Assembly: GCA_016296065.1 (NCBI GenBank)
Contig: JAEDKA010000010.1
Location: 1 to 64,000 of the forward strand
Direction: 5' to 3'
Source: Kiritimatiellia bacterium
GTDB lineage: Bacteria; Verrucomicrobiota; Kiritimatiellia; RFP12; UBA1067
DNA length: 64,000 bases
Notes under the pieces: generated by a model
Seen by the model: the letters and a program-made list of their open reading frames with translations, nothing else
Database searches by the model: none
What the model was told of the DNA's origin: nothing
Position numbers and translations under genes: made by a program
Part shown: one piece after another, positions 24,597-33,049 of the stretch
Position numbering within the stretch: the stretch's first letter is position 1
Layout of the letters: each line of letters begins with the position of its first letter

Positions 24597-26321
24597 TTAT
24601 ACGGAAGTATAGTTCACCTTCCGCTTGATCCGGAGGCCGAAAACGCGCAGGCGCATGTATCCGTCGCGCGAATACTTGCGGTACCAGAAGAAACGCGCGA
24701 TCTTGCGAAGCCACGCAGATCTGCGCCAGCGCCGGTTCGCGCGGCGAGCAGCGAGGACAAGCGGCATCGGACCTATCACCTGCTTCGTCGTCGTCCCGTA
24801 CGCACGCGAGGCGTCGGAGTACTTGCGCATCAGATACCGCCTCTGCTCGAAGAAGCGCTTCGTTATGTGTCCGAACGAATAGTGGTGGTTCCTCACGCCA
24901 AGCACCTTCGTCCTCACGCCGAAACGCTCGAAGGCGTTCATCTCGAAGTCCTCGGCATAGAGGTCGAAGGTAAGGTTCTCGTCGAACCTGAGGCTGTAGT
25001 CGCGCACGAGATCGGAATGGACGATCAGGCAGTTGCAGTCCGCCGTCAGCACCGGAACCGGCGCGGAGATCGGGCTCCCGTACAGGCCGAGGTCAGATCC
25101 GTCGCGGTTCGAGTTGAGAGCCCATAGCGCGTCGTCTCCCGGACGCGTCGAGCGCGCGCCGACGGTTCCGTATATGCACCTCGGGTCGATCCGGTCGAGG
25201 CTCGCACCGAGCGGCTCGAGGAACTCGTAGTCCTCGTGGAGGAATACGAACCACGCCGGACGTGAGTAGTCCCATCCCTCGAGGAAGGAATTGTATCGAC
25301 GCGTCACCGGGAGGTTCTCCGCAAGGTTGTCGAACGCGACGAACTCCGCGCCCGCGTTGTTCGGGTTCTCCTTCACGAGGCGGCCGTACATCGCCCAGTC
25401 CCGCACGACCGTCACGAACACGCATCCGGACGAGTCGGCGCGTCCGCTGCGCCACGCGCCCGCGCGCCGGAAGACCGGAATCTTCAGCACCTTCGCGATC
25501 TCGCCTCCGTCCGCAGTGCGCTTGCGCCGGAAGAAGAAGCGCCCGACGCCCTCCAGCACGCCCATGACGCGTCCGCGCCTGCGCCACGCCGCGAGGCGTC
25601 CGTGCGGATCCGATATCCGCCCGTCTCCGTCGCACGCGGCAAAGCCGAGGATTCGCTCGAGGTAGTGTCCGCGCGTCGTCGTCGTGTGGACCCGCGCCTC
25701 CGAAAAGTCGTCCGCGGCAAATACGCCGCGCACCTTCGCGAGCGCGGACGACCGGACGACGAACATCGTTCCGGCGACGAACTCCGGCGAAGCGGGGTGT
25801 ATGCCGAGCTCCGCAGCCATCTCCAGCGCCGCGTCGAAGCCGGCCTGTTCCGGACGCCACGGAGTGTCCTCGCGGCGAAGGATGCACTTTAGTCCCGCGA
25901 CCATGTTGACCTTCGGGTCGGATTCCATCCGCGCCATCGACGCCTCCCAGTCGGCGCGCGTCCGCACGAAGTCGAGCAGGTATTCGCGCCAGCGGCTGCC
26001 GGAGAAGTCGGCGTGGTTCATTCGGAACGGCACGTCCGCCGGACGGTCGCACTTCGTGTGCAGCTTGAGTACATGGCTGTAGCCCGAGAGGTCCGTCTCG
26101 TTCAATACCTTGAGGAACGGCCACACGTCGTATCCGACGTTCTCGCACTCGACGAACCTCGCATCCGGGAAACACCGCCTCGCTTCCTCAAGTGCGGCCG
26201 GCGCGGAATACGTGACGACGACGTCGTGCGGCTCCGCGACGTTGGCCACGCAGTCGGCAAGCTCGCGCACGAACTCCGGATAGAAGCAGTGCACGACGCA
26301 GAGGATGCGGCTACTTTCCAT
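24597..26321 (-). CDS. Rhamnan-synthesis F (RgpF)-like / glycosyltransferase protein
   Basis: 574 residues from ATG 26321 (preceded by a G-rich AAGGGGG). The N-terminal half (about 1-280) has the RgpF pattern: ILCVVHCFYPEFVRELA, VECENVGYDVWPFLKVL, YSHVLKLHTKCD, and FSGSRWREYLLD. The C-terminal half (about 300-520) resembles a GT2-type domain: FVFLHEDYEF, VLTADCNCLIVHSDL, and a late basic tail. It probably acts in the cytoplasm on surface polysaccharide assembly. It overlaps the 40-aa ORF by 11 bp and follows GT32, so the three are one operon. Confidence 0.7.
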   Translation of the reverse strand: MESSRILCVVHCFYPEFVRELADCVANVAEPHDVVVTYSAPAALEEARRCFPDARFVECENVGYDVWPFLKVLNETDLSGYSHVLKLHTKCDRPADVPFRMNHADFSGSRWREYLLDFVRTRADWEASMARMESDPKVNMVAGLKCILRREDTPWRPEQAGFDAALEMAAELGIHPASPEFVAGTMFVVRSSALAKVRGVFAADDFSEARVHTTTTRGHYLERILGFAACDGDGRISDPHGRLAAWRRRGRVMGVLEGVGRFFFRRKRTADGGEIAKVLKIPVFRRAGAWRSGRADSSGCVFVTVVRDWAMYGRLVKENPNNAGAEFVAFDNLAENLPVTRRYNSFLEGWDYSRPAWFVFLHEDYEFLEPLGASLDRIDPRCIYGTVGARSTRPGDDALWALNSNRDGSDLGLYGSPISAPVPVLTADCNCLIVHSDLVRDYSLRFDENLTFDLYAEDFEMNAFERFGVRTKVLGVRNHHYSFGHITKRFFEQRRYLMRKYSDASRAYGTTTKQVIGPMPLVLAARRANRRWRRSAWLRKIARFFWYRKYSRDGYMRLRVFGLRIKRKVNYTSV

Positions 26322-26433
26322 TGCAGCCCCCTTCGAGGCAATGGCCGCGCTTCTTGCCGATCGCCACACCGGGCGCGAACTCCTTCCATATGAAGTTCCA
26401 CCTGAACCTGTCGCCGAACTGCACCGCAGACAT
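26311..26433 (-). CDS. 40-residue ORF coupled between GT32 and RgpF-like gene
   Basis: ATG at 26433 shares its A with the GT32 stop (TGATG), GGAGAGG lies just upstream, and its TAG overlaps the next gene by 11 bp. The peptide starts MSAVQFGDRFRWNFIWKEF and has a Gly/Cys-rich end (HCLEGGC). No family recognised. It could be a real small protein, a translational relay, or a fragment of a lost gene. The start/stop overlaps on both sides are the main evidence. Confidence 0.45.
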   Translation of the reverse strand: MSAVQFGDRFRWNFIWKEFAPGVAIGKKRGHCLEGGCNGK

Positions 26434-27242
26434 CACGCCTCTCCCCTGTGAGCGTACTTCACGAGCATCACGCGCTTGCGCGCGCCAAGAGGAAGCGAAA
26501 GGACGGCCCTCTCGCCCTCTTCGAGGCGCGGCTCGCAATCCGCCGCCTCCCTGCGCCTCTTGAACCGGACGAGCTTGCAGCGCCCCACCCTCAGCCAGAC
26601 CTTCCTGAGCCAGGCGTCTAGCCATGTCGCACTGAAATGATGTATCGCATAACCCTCCGGCGTCGTGAACTCCGACGCCGGGAGTATCGTCCCCCCGTCG
26701 CCGAAATGCACGACATCTGTCCCGTCCGTTGGGTTCACTCCCCAGGCGGACGAGAAATAGTCCACGAAGCGGACGGTGTTCGGCGTCTGGTCTAGCTCGC
26801 CGTCGCCCTTCACGAAGGGAAGGCGGTCATAAAGCGAAAGAAGTCCGCGCACGACCTCCCCGCCCGGCACGCTGCCGAGTATTCCCGATCCGACGAGGGT
26901 GCGTCCGTTCTGCACCTCCCAGCCCGCCACAAAGCGGTTCGCGCAGAGCGGATCGAGCGGACGGTTCAGCTCCACGTCCGTGTCGAGGTAGAAGCCGCCG
27001 TACCTCTCGAGGACGGCGAGCCGCACCCAATCGGACGCGAACGCCCACTTGCGGCGCTCGAGCGCCTCCAGCACGTAGCGGCACCCGGAGGCGCGAGCGA
27101 AGTCGCTCCCCCACTCGCGCAGCTCCCATCCGGGGCAGTTCCTGCGCCAGGTATCAAGCCAGGCAACGACCTCCGGTGGCTTCGGCGAGTCGCCAAGCCA
27201 GACGCAGTGCAGAATCTTCGGAATCTCTTGTTTGCCTGTCAT
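26433..27242 (-). CDS. GT32-family glycosyltransferase
   Basis: 269 residues from ATG 27242 (AAAGGGA just upstream; an in-frame ATG at 27266 is the alternative). IPKILHCVWLGDSPKP at the start, KWAFASDWVRLAVLERYGG and the metal-binding DxD in FYLDTDVEL are the hallmarks of the capsular/Och1-like sugar transferases. The acceptor is unknown. First gene of the GT32-small ORF-RgpF operon, divergent from the ECF sigma factor with about 70 bp between the starts. Confidence 0.8.
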   Translation of the reverse strand: MTGKQEIPKILHCVWLGDSPKPPEVVAWLDTWRRNCPGWELREWGSDFARASGCRYVLEALERRKWAFASDWVRLAVLERYGGFYLDTDVELNRPLDPLCANRFVAGWEVQNGRTLVGSGILGSVPGGEVVRGLLSLYDRLPFVKGDGELDQTPNTVRFVDYFSSAWGVNPTDGTDVVHFGDGGTILPASEFTTPEGYAIHHFSATWLDAWLRKVWLRVGRCKLVRFKRRREAADCEPRLEEGERAVLSLPLGARKRVMLVKYAHRGEA

Positions 27243-27300
27243 TTCCCTTTCTGTAGATTTTCTCATATATCAGACCAAACCGCAAGGGGCAATTTTATGG

Positions 27301-27306
27301 TAAAAT
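27301..27306 (+). promoter_or_regulatory. Extended -10 for the ECF sigma factor
   Basis: TGGTAAAAT with six bases to ATG 27313; the start codon falls where transcription should start. Confidence 0.5.
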
Positions 27307-27312
27307 GTGCCC

Positions 27313-27912
27313 ATGTCACAAGTTCCAGCGACTTCAGTCTCCCTCCTGAGGGACATCGCCAGCGGCACCGAAAACGCACGCTGGGCGGAGTTCGTGCGCA
27401 TCTACGAGGAACCCATGCGCGCGTTTCTCGCCGCGCGCTTTCCGTCGGTCGAGGCGGATGACGTCCTGCAGGAGACGATGATCGCGCTCATGCGCGTGAT
27501 GCCGGACTACCACTACACGCCGGACGGAAACGGGCACTTCAGGAACTACCTCGTCGGAATCCTCAAGCACAAAGCCGAGGACGCAATCCGCCGCCAGTCG
27601 CGCGAAAGCGACAGGCGCGAGCGCATAAGGAAGAGCGCGGCAGATGCGCCGCGCCGCGCGCATGCGCCTGGCGAGGCCGACGATGAGGAAGGCTGGCGTC
27701 TCGCCGCGATGAACGCCGCACTCGAGCAGCTGCTCTCCGACGAGTCCGTCAACGCGCGTTCGCGCGAGGTGTTCCGCCATGTCGCGCTCCTGCACGAGCC
27801 GCCCGCCGAGGTGGCGGCCGCGTTCGGGATATCGCGCGCGAACGTGGACCAGATCAAGCGCCGCCTCGTCCTCAGGCTCTCCGAACTCGTGAAGACAATG
27901 ACGGCGGAATAG
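27313..27912 (+). CDS. ECF-type RNA polymerase sigma factor
   Basis: 199 residues from ATG 27313. An in-frame GTG at 27307 directly abuts the -10 and is therefore unlikely. Region 2 is at about 20-90 (FVRIYEEPMRAFLAARF, VEADDVLQETMIALM) and region 4 at about 135-190 with the helix-turn-helix PAEVAAAFGISRANVDQIKRR. The linker is Arg/Glu-rich and contains a family D palindrome (27635-27654). No anti-sigma gene is adjacent, so its control and target are unknown. It converges on fusA with 11 bp between stop codons. Confidence 0.75.
   Translation: MSQVPATSVSLLRDIASGTENARWAEFVRIYEEPMRAFLAARFPSVEADDVLQETMIALMRVMPDYHYTPDGNGHFRNYLVGILKHKAEDAIRRQSRESDRRERIRKSAADAPRRAHAPGEADDEEGWRLAAMNAALEQLLSDESVNARSREVFRHVALLHEPPAEVAAAFGISRANVDQIKRRLVLRLSELVKTMTAE
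27635..27654. repeat. Family D palindrome inside the sigma gene
   Basis: GCGCGGCAGATGCGCCGCGC, encoding SAADAPRR in the region 2-4 linker, where an insertion should be tolerated. Confidence 0.75.
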
Positions 27913-27923
27913 GCCACGCGCGC

Positions 27924-30002
27924 TCAGCGGCTCAGAATCTCCTCGCGGACGTTCTTCGGCGCGAGCTCGAACTGGTCGGTCTCCATCGAATAGGACGCGC
28001 GGCCCTTCGTGAGGGAGCGGATCGCCGTCGCGTAGCCGAACATGGAAGCGAGCGGAACGCGCGCGTTGACGACCTGGAGGTCGTTCTTCATGTCCATGCT
28101 GAGGACCGTTCCGCGCCTTCCGTTGAGATCGCCGAGAACTTCGCCCACCGACTCCGGCGGAGTCGTGATCTCGAGCTTCATGATCGGCTCGAGGAACTCC
28201 GGCGCGGCAGCCTCGGCCGCCTCGCGGAAGCCCATCATCGCCGCGGAGCGGAACGCCACCTCGTCCGAAACCTCCGGATCGACAATCGTCGCCGAAAGGC
28301 ACGTCACCTCGAGGTCCGTCATCGGATAGCGCGCTAGAACGCCGGTGACCACGCCGTCTTCAAGTCCCTGGCGGACGCATTCCTGCAGCCGCTTCTCCGC
28401 GACGAGGTTGACGAAGTCGCGCGAAAGATCGACCTTCACGCCCGCGCCGCGCTCGAGGGGCTTCACCTCGATCCTGAGCGTCACCGCATGGCGCTTCCCG
28501 CCCAGCTCGCGGTCGAAGGTGAACTCCTTCACCGCGCCCTTCGTTATCGTCTCGCAGTAGCTGACCATGGGCTTTCCGACGTTCGCCGCGCACTTGAACT
28601 CGCGCTTCAGGCGGTCGACGAGGATCTCGAGGTGAAGCTCGCCCATTCCGGAGAGAATCGTCTGCCCCGTCTCCTCGTCTTCGCGGAACTGGCACGTCGG
28701 GTCTTCCGCGGCGAGCGCCTTCATCGACTCGACGAGCTTGTCCTTGTCTGCCGAGCTCTTCGGCTCGATCGCCATGAACATGACGGGCTGCGGCGCGACG
28801 ATGCGCTCGAGGTAGCAAGGCTTCATCTCCGCGCAGAGCGTGTCGCCGGTCGTGACCTCCTTGAGGCCCACCACGGCACCGATGTCGCCTGCGCGCAGTT
28901 CGTCGACCTCTGTGCGGTTGTCGGCAAAGAGGCGGACGATCTTCATGATGCGCTCGCGCTTCTTCGTGCGAGGGTTGTACGCGTTCGCGCCCTTCTTGAG
29001 GACGCCTCCGTAGACGCGCACGAAGAAGAGGCGGCCGACGAACGGATCCGTCGCGATCTTGAAGACGAGCGAAGTCAGGAGCTCGGAGTCCTCCTGCTTG
29101 CGCGTGACCTTCTGCTCGCTCTTGAGGTCCGTCGCCTCGACCGGCGGACGGTCCGTCGGCGCGGGGAGGTAGGCGCATATCGCGTCAAGGAGAGGCTGTA
29201 CGCCCTTGTTCTTGAAGGAGCTTCCGCAAAGGACGGGAACGAGCGAGCCCGCCACAGTCGCGCGGCGCAGCGCGGGCACGAGCTCCTCGGCGGTGAGGTC
29301 GCCCTTCTCGAGAAACGCCTCCATCACGCCTTCGTCTACGTCCGCGACCTTCTCGACGAGCTCCGCGCGCGCGAGCTCCGCCTCATCCTTCAGCTCCGCC
29401 GGAATCTCGCCGACGGTGAACGTCTGCCCCTGGTCGGAATCGTCGTCCTTCCACACGATCGACTTCATGTTGACGAGATCGACGACGCCCTTGAAGCCGT
29501 CTTCGCGTCCGATCGGGAGCTCTATCGGGCACGCGTTCGCCCTGAGCTTCTCGCGAAGCTCTCCGACGACGCGCGCGAAGTCCGCGCCCATGCGGTCCAT
29601 CTTGTTGACGAACGCGATGCGCGGCACGTTGTAGCGGTTCGCCTGGCGCCAGACGGTCTCGGACTGCGGCTGCACGCCGCCCACCGCGCAGAAGACGCAC
29701 ACCGCGCCGTCCAGGACGCGGAGCGAGCGCTCGACCTCCATGGTGAAGTCGACGTGTCCGGGAGTGTCGATGATGTTGATGTCGTGCCCGCTCCACTGGC
29801 AGGAGATCGCGGCGGACTGGATCGTGATGCCGTGCTCCTTCTCCTGGATCATGAAGTCCGTGGTCGTGTTCGCGTCATGGACGTCGCCGGCATGGTGTAT
29901 CTTGCCGGTGTAGAGGAGGATGCGTTCGGTCGTCGTCGTCTTGCCCGCGTCGATGTGGGCGACGATGCCGATGTTTCTTACGTTGGACAGCTCTGAGCTC
30001 AT
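27924..30002 (-). CDS. fusA: Translation elongation factor G
   Basis: 692 residues, full length. The GTPase domain has G1 AHIDAGKTTTTE, G2 HGITIQSAA, G3 DTPGHVDFT and G4 NKMD. Domains II-V follow, including the domain III GMGELHLEILVDRLKREF and domain IV/V sequences. It translocates tRNA-mRNA on the ribosome. Switch I reads DANTTTDFMIQEKEHGITI, slightly different from the usual EF-G, so a second fusA paralogue elsewhere is possible. No rpsL/rpsG/tuf neighbours here. The -10 is eight bases before ATG, which predicts a leaderless message. Confidence 0.92.
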   Translation of the reverse strand: MSSELSNVRNIGIVAHIDAGKTTTTERILLYTGKIHHAGDVHDANTTTDFMIQEKEHGITIQSAAISCQWSGHDINIIDTPGHVDFTMEVERSLRVLDGAVCVFCAVGGVQPQSETVWRQANRYNVPRIAFVNKMDRMGADFARVVGELREKLRANACPIELPIGREDGFKGVVDLVNMKSIVWKDDDSDQGQTFTVGEIPAELKDEAELARAELVEKVADVDEGVMEAFLEKGDLTAEELVPALRRATVAGSLVPVLCGSSFKNKGVQPLLDAICAYLPAPTDRPPVEATDLKSEQKVTRKQEDSELLTSLVFKIATDPFVGRLFFVRVYGGVLKKGANAYNPRTKKRERIMKIVRLFADNRTEVDELRAGDIGAVVGLKEVTTGDTLCAEMKPCYLERIVAPQPVMFMAIEPKSSADKDKLVESMKALAAEDPTCQFREDEETGQTILSGMGELHLEILVDRLKREFKCAANVGKPMVSYCETITKGAVKEFTFDRELGGKRHAVTLRIEVKPLERGAGVKVDLSRDFVNLVAEKRLQECVRQGLEDGVVTGVLARYPMTDLEVTCLSATIVDPEVSDEVAFRSAAMMGFREAAEAAAPEFLEPIMKLEITTPPESVGEVLGDLNGRRGTVLSMDMKNDLQVVNARVPLASMFGYATAIRSLTKGRASYSMETDQFELAPKNVREEILSR

Positions 30003-30010
30003 AGGCGGGT

Positions 30011-30016
30011 ATTATA
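30011..30016 (-). promoter_or_regulatory. Extended -10 for fusA
   Basis: TTTTTTGGTATAAT, eight bases (ACCCGCCT) before the ATG. No Shine-Dalgarno can fit in a transcript from here. Confidence 0.65.
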
Positions 30017-30018
30017 CC

Positions 30019-30059
30019 AAAAAATGAAACGGGCGCGGGAGAGCGATCTCCCCGCGTCC
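30019..30059 (-). terminator. Probable terminator of acpP
   Basis: Hairpin around GCGGGGAGA-TCGC-TCTCCCGCG, then GTTTCATTTTTT on the minus strand. The T-run merges into the fusA -10. Confidence 0.6.
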
Positions 30060-30085
30060 GTCGCGTTTGACTTTAACCCAACGAC

Positions 30086-30352
30086 TTACTTCGCAGGAGC
30101 GGAGCCGTCGTCGCCGTAACCCTTCGACTTCAGATAGTCGACGACCTTGCCGACCGTCGTCAGCTTCTCGGCGTCCTCTTCGGGAATCGCCGCGCCAAAC
30201 TCTTCCTCGAACGCCATGATGAGCTCAACCGAATCGAGCGAGTCAGCGCCGAGGTCGTCGATGAACGACGCCTCCGTCGTGACCTGTTCGGCGTTGACGC
30301 CGAGCTGTTCAACAATGATGTCCTTCACGCGTTCTTCAAGCTTACCTGCCAT
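30086..30352 (-). CDS. acpP: Acyl carrier protein
   Basis: 88 residues, acidic. The phosphopantetheine attachment site is the Ser in GADSLDSVELIMAFEEEF. It carries acyl chains for fatty acid synthesis. AAGGAG lies upstream of ATG 30352. FabG is 70 bp upstream, but a separate -10 lies between them, so acpP can be expressed on its own. The C-terminus is a little longer than usual (ends in SAPAK). Confidence 0.92.
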   Translation of the reverse strand: MAGKLEERVKDIIVEQLGVNAEQVTTEASFIDDLGADSLDSVELIMAFEEEFGAAIPEEDAEKLTTVGKVVDYLKSKGYGDDGSAPAK

Positions 30353-30386
30353 TTTCTTTCAACTCCTTCTTGTTGTTGATGTTGTT

Positions 30387-30392
30387 ATTATA
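30387..30392 (-). promoter_or_regulatory. -10 box for acpP
   Basis: TATAAT 34 bases before the ATG, with AAGGAG in the leader. TTGCGC stands 18 bp upstream, as at 18-23. Confidence 0.6.
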
Positions 30393-30421
30393 CTAAATTT
30401 TGTGCCCGTTGCGCAAGGGGG

Positions 30422-31186
30422 TCAGCCAATCATTCCTCCATTGACCGAAATGACCTGTCCCGTCACATACGACGCCTCGTCGCCCGCTAGCCACGCCACG
30501 GCCTTGGCGATGTCCTCGGCCGTGCCGAAGCGCTTGAGCGGAATCGTGTCCATGTACGCCTTCTTGACGTCGTCGGGAAGGACGTCCGTCATCTTGGACT
30601 GGATGAAGCCCGGCGCGACCGCGTTGCAGCGGATGTTGCGCGAGCCGAGCTCCTTCGCCGTCGTCTTGGTGAGCGCGATCACGCCGCCCTTCGATGCGGT
30701 GTAGTTCGCCTGGCCGGCGTTGCCCATGATTCCGACGACGGACGCGATGTTGATGATCGAGCCGCCGAGCTGCGTCCCGTCCGCGGCCTTGTTCTTCATC
30801 ATCGGACGGCTGACGGCGCGCGTGAAGAGGAACGTGCCCTTGAGGTTCACGTTCAGCACCGCGTCCCAGTCCTCGTCGGACATGCGCATGAGAAGTCCGT
30901 CCTTCGTGATGCCGGCGTTGTTGACCATGATGTCGACCTTGCCGAAGTCGGCGAGAACGGCCTTCACGCACGCGTCGACCTCCGCCGACACCGCGACGTT
31001 CACGCCGTAGCCCTTCGCCTTGACGCCAAGCGCCTCGAGCGCCTTCACGGTCTCGTCGCACCACTCCGCCTTGAGGTCGCAGATCGCGACGTCCGCGCCG
31101 CCCTCCGCAAGCTTCTTCGCGATGGCCGCGCCGATTCCCCGGGCCGCGCCTGTTACGATGGCGACCCTCCCCTTGAGATTAGACAT
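30422..31186 (-). CDS. fabG: 3-oxoacyl-[acyl-carrier-protein] reductase
   Basis: 254 residues, short-chain dehydrogenase fold. TGAARGIGAAIAKKLAEGG is the NADP-binding glycine motif, NNAGIT follows, and the active site includes the Ser in NIASVVGIMGN and YTASKGG. It reduces beta-ketoacyl-ACP in fatty acid elongation; the adjacent acpP supports this. ATG 31186 has AAGGAGG upstream. Confidence 0.88.
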   Translation of the reverse strand: MSNLKGRVAIVTGAARGIGAAIAKKLAEGGADVAICDLKAEWCDETVKALEALGVKAKGYGVNVAVSAEVDACVKAVLADFGKVDIMVNNAGITKDGLLMRMSDEDWDAVLNVNLKGTFLFTRAVSRPMMKNKAADGTQLGGSIINIASVVGIMGNAGQANYTASKGGVIALTKTTAKELGSRNIRCNAVAPGFIQSKMTDVLPDDVKKAYMDTIPLKRFGTAEDIAKAVAWLAGDEASYVTGQVISVNGGMIG

Positions 31187-31216
31187 TGAGATTCCTCCTT
31201 GTTAGAACTGCCTTCT

Positions 31217-31222
31217 ATTATA
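31217..31222 (-). promoter_or_regulatory. Extended -10 for fabG
   Basis: AAATTTGGTATAAT, 30 bases before the ATG; the leader contains AAGGAGG (31194-31200). Confidence 0.6.
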
Positions 31223-31230
31223 CCAAATTT

Positions 31231-31250
31231 CCGCGGCACGCCGCGTCACA
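31231..31250. repeat. Family C-like palindrome at the 3' end of gatB
   Basis: CCGCGGCACGCCGCGTCACA spans the gatB stop codon (31246) and the fabG upstream region. Confidence 0.5.
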
Positions 31251-32682
31251 GCGCGGCGAGCTTCTGGGCGACGAGCTTTCCGACGATCTTCGGGTCGGCC
31301 TTGCCCTTCGAGAGCTTCATGACCTGTCCGACGAAGAACCCCGCCGCGGCCTTCTTTCCATTCTTGAAGTCCTGCACCGGCCCCGGGTTCGCCGCGATCG
31401 CCTGGTCGACGAACGCCTCGAGCGCGCCCGTGTCGCTCACAGCGCCAAGCCCGCGCTCCTTCACGATCGCCTCCGGGTCGCCGCCCTTCTCGAAGATCTC
31501 GGGGAGGAGCTCCTTCAGCGTCGGACCGTTGATCGTCCCTGCGGCCGCGAGCTTGACGAGCGCCGCGAGCGCGGCAGGCGCCATCGCGCACTCGCCGATG
31601 GACTTTCCGCTCGCGTTCATGAGCGCCATGACGTCCGACATGTACAGGTTGCAGAGCTGCTTCGCCGTCTTCTTGTCGAGCCCCTTCGCCGCGGCCTCGA
31701 AATAGTCCGCGTTCGCCTTGTGCTGCGAGAGGACCTCCGCGTCGTACTCGGCGATGCCGTATTCCTCGATCATCCTCGCGCGGCGCGCCTCTGGCTTCTC
31801 GGGGAGGAGCTTGCGCCACTCCTCGACGACCTCCGCCGAAAGCTCGACCGGAACGAGGTCCGGCTCCGGGAAGTAGCGGTAGTCGTGCGCATTCTCCTTC
31901 GAGCGCATGGAGGCGGTCTCCATCGCCTCGGGATCCCACCTGCGCGTCTCCTGCACGATCGGTATGGAATGCGCCATGCATTCGCGCTGGCGCCTCGCCT
32001 CGTACTCGAGCGCGGCGTGTATGCCGCTGAACGAGTTCATGTTCTTGATCTCGACCTTCGTGCCGAGCTTCGTCTCGCCCTTCGGACGTATCGAGATGTT
32101 GACGTCCGAGCGCATGTTGCCCTCCTCGAGGTTGCAGTCGGAGACGCCCGCGTACACGAGCATCTCCTTGAGCGCCGTCAGGTAGGCGATAGCGTCGTCC
32201 GCCGACTCCATGTCCGGCTCGGAGACGATCTCCATGAGCGGCGTGCCGCCGCGGTTGAAGTCGACGCCCGAGGTCGTGGCATAGTGGTTGATCTTCGCCG
32301 CGTCCTCCTCGAGGTGGATGTGGTTGATGCGGATGAACTTCTTCGTCCCGTCCGCGCGCGTGATCTCGACGCCTCCTCCGATGCAGAGGGGATTGCCGTT
32401 CTCGGATATCTGGTAGTCCTTCGCCATGTCCGGATAGAAGTAGTTCTTCCGGTCGAAGGTCGCGTGGCGGTTCACCTCGCAGCCGAGCATCATTCCGCTC
32501 ATGACGGTGAGCTTGACCGCCTCCTTGTTCATGACGGGCAGCGCGCCCGGGTAGCCCAGGCACACCGGGCATACGTTCGTGTTCGGCTCGCAGCCGGTCT
32601 TCAGAAGGCAGCTGCAGAACATCTTCGTGCGCGTCTTCAGCTGGACGTGCGTCTCAAGTCCGATCGTGTTCTCGAATTCCAT
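31246..32682 (-). CDS. gatB: Aspartyl/glutamyl-tRNA amidotransferase subunit B
   Basis: 478 residues, full length. N-terminal IGLETHVQLKTRTKMFCSC, VCLGYPGALPVMN and KNYFYPDMAKDYQISE are GatB signatures, and the C-terminal YqeY-like tail ends in RQKLAAL-type sequence (LVAQKLAAL). With GatA and GatC it makes Gln-tRNA or Asn-tRNA by transamidation; neither partner gene is in the window. The -10 lies eight bases before ATG, which predicts a leaderless message. Confidence 0.92.
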   Translation of the reverse strand: MEFENTIGLETHVQLKTRTKMFCSCLLKTGCEPNTNVCPVCLGYPGALPVMNKEAVKLTVMSGMMLGCEVNRHATFDRKNYFYPDMAKDYQISENGNPLCIGGGVEITRADGTKKFIRINHIHLEEDAAKINHYATTSGVDFNRGGTPLMEIVSEPDMESADDAIAYLTALKEMLVYAGVSDCNLEEGNMRSDVNISIRPKGETKLGTKVEIKNMNSFSGIHAALEYEARRQRECMAHSIPIVQETRRWDPEAMETASMRSKENAHDYRYFPEPDLVPVELSAEVVEEWRKLLPEKPEARRARMIEEYGIAEYDAEVLSQHKANADYFEAAAKGLDKKTAKQLCNLYMSDVMALMNASGKSIGECAMAPAALAALVKLAAAGTINGPTLKELLPEIFEKGGDPEAIVKERGLGAVSDTGALEAFVDQAIAANPGPVQDFKNGKKAAAGFFVGQVMKLSKGKADPKIVGKLVAQKLAAL

Positions 32683-32690
32683 ATCCGAAC

Positions 32691-32696
32691 ATTATA
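32691..32696 (-). promoter_or_regulatory. Extended -10 for gatB
   Basis: ATTTGGTATAAT, eight bases (GTTCGGAT) before the ATG. Confidence 0.65.
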
Positions 32697-33049
32697 CCAA
32701 ATATTCGCTGCCCTATGGGCACGGGATCTACCGGGTTGGACAGGGTTTACGCATTTGAACTTACGCGCGTCAGGCGGCATGGTCTCTGGCTGTCCGAGCC
32801 GAAACTTCCCTTAGTGTGCAAATGTGCAAGTGTGCAAACGGTCAGCGGTCAGCAGTCCAGCGCCAGCACCGTAGCCGCCCCTTGCGGGCGCCGACGACCC
32901 ATGGGGAAGTCGGCAGGCCGAGCGCAAGCGAGAGCCGAGTGCTGAAGGCGGGAGCGGGACTGTGCCGCGGATTGCTATGCTGTCAGCATTTCGAGCCTCG
33001 CTTCCCTTGACAGGGCCGCGAAAATTCTCCGGGGATTTCGTCCGGACAG
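32697..33049. other. Non-coding region with short tandem tracts
   Basis: No supported gene or RNA. It contains a GTGTGCAAAT-type tract (32814-32838), a GGTCAGC direct repeat (32840-32853), and a dyad GCCGAC...GTCGGC (32890-32914) around CCCATGGG. Confidence 0.6.
32814..32858. repeat. GTGCAAGT and GGTCAGC tandem tracts
   Basis: GTGTGCAAAT-GTGCAAGT-GTGCAAA followed by GGTCAGC x2. Same style as the heptamer-like tracts inside the GH2 gene at 12.0-13.0 kb. Confidence 0.65.
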
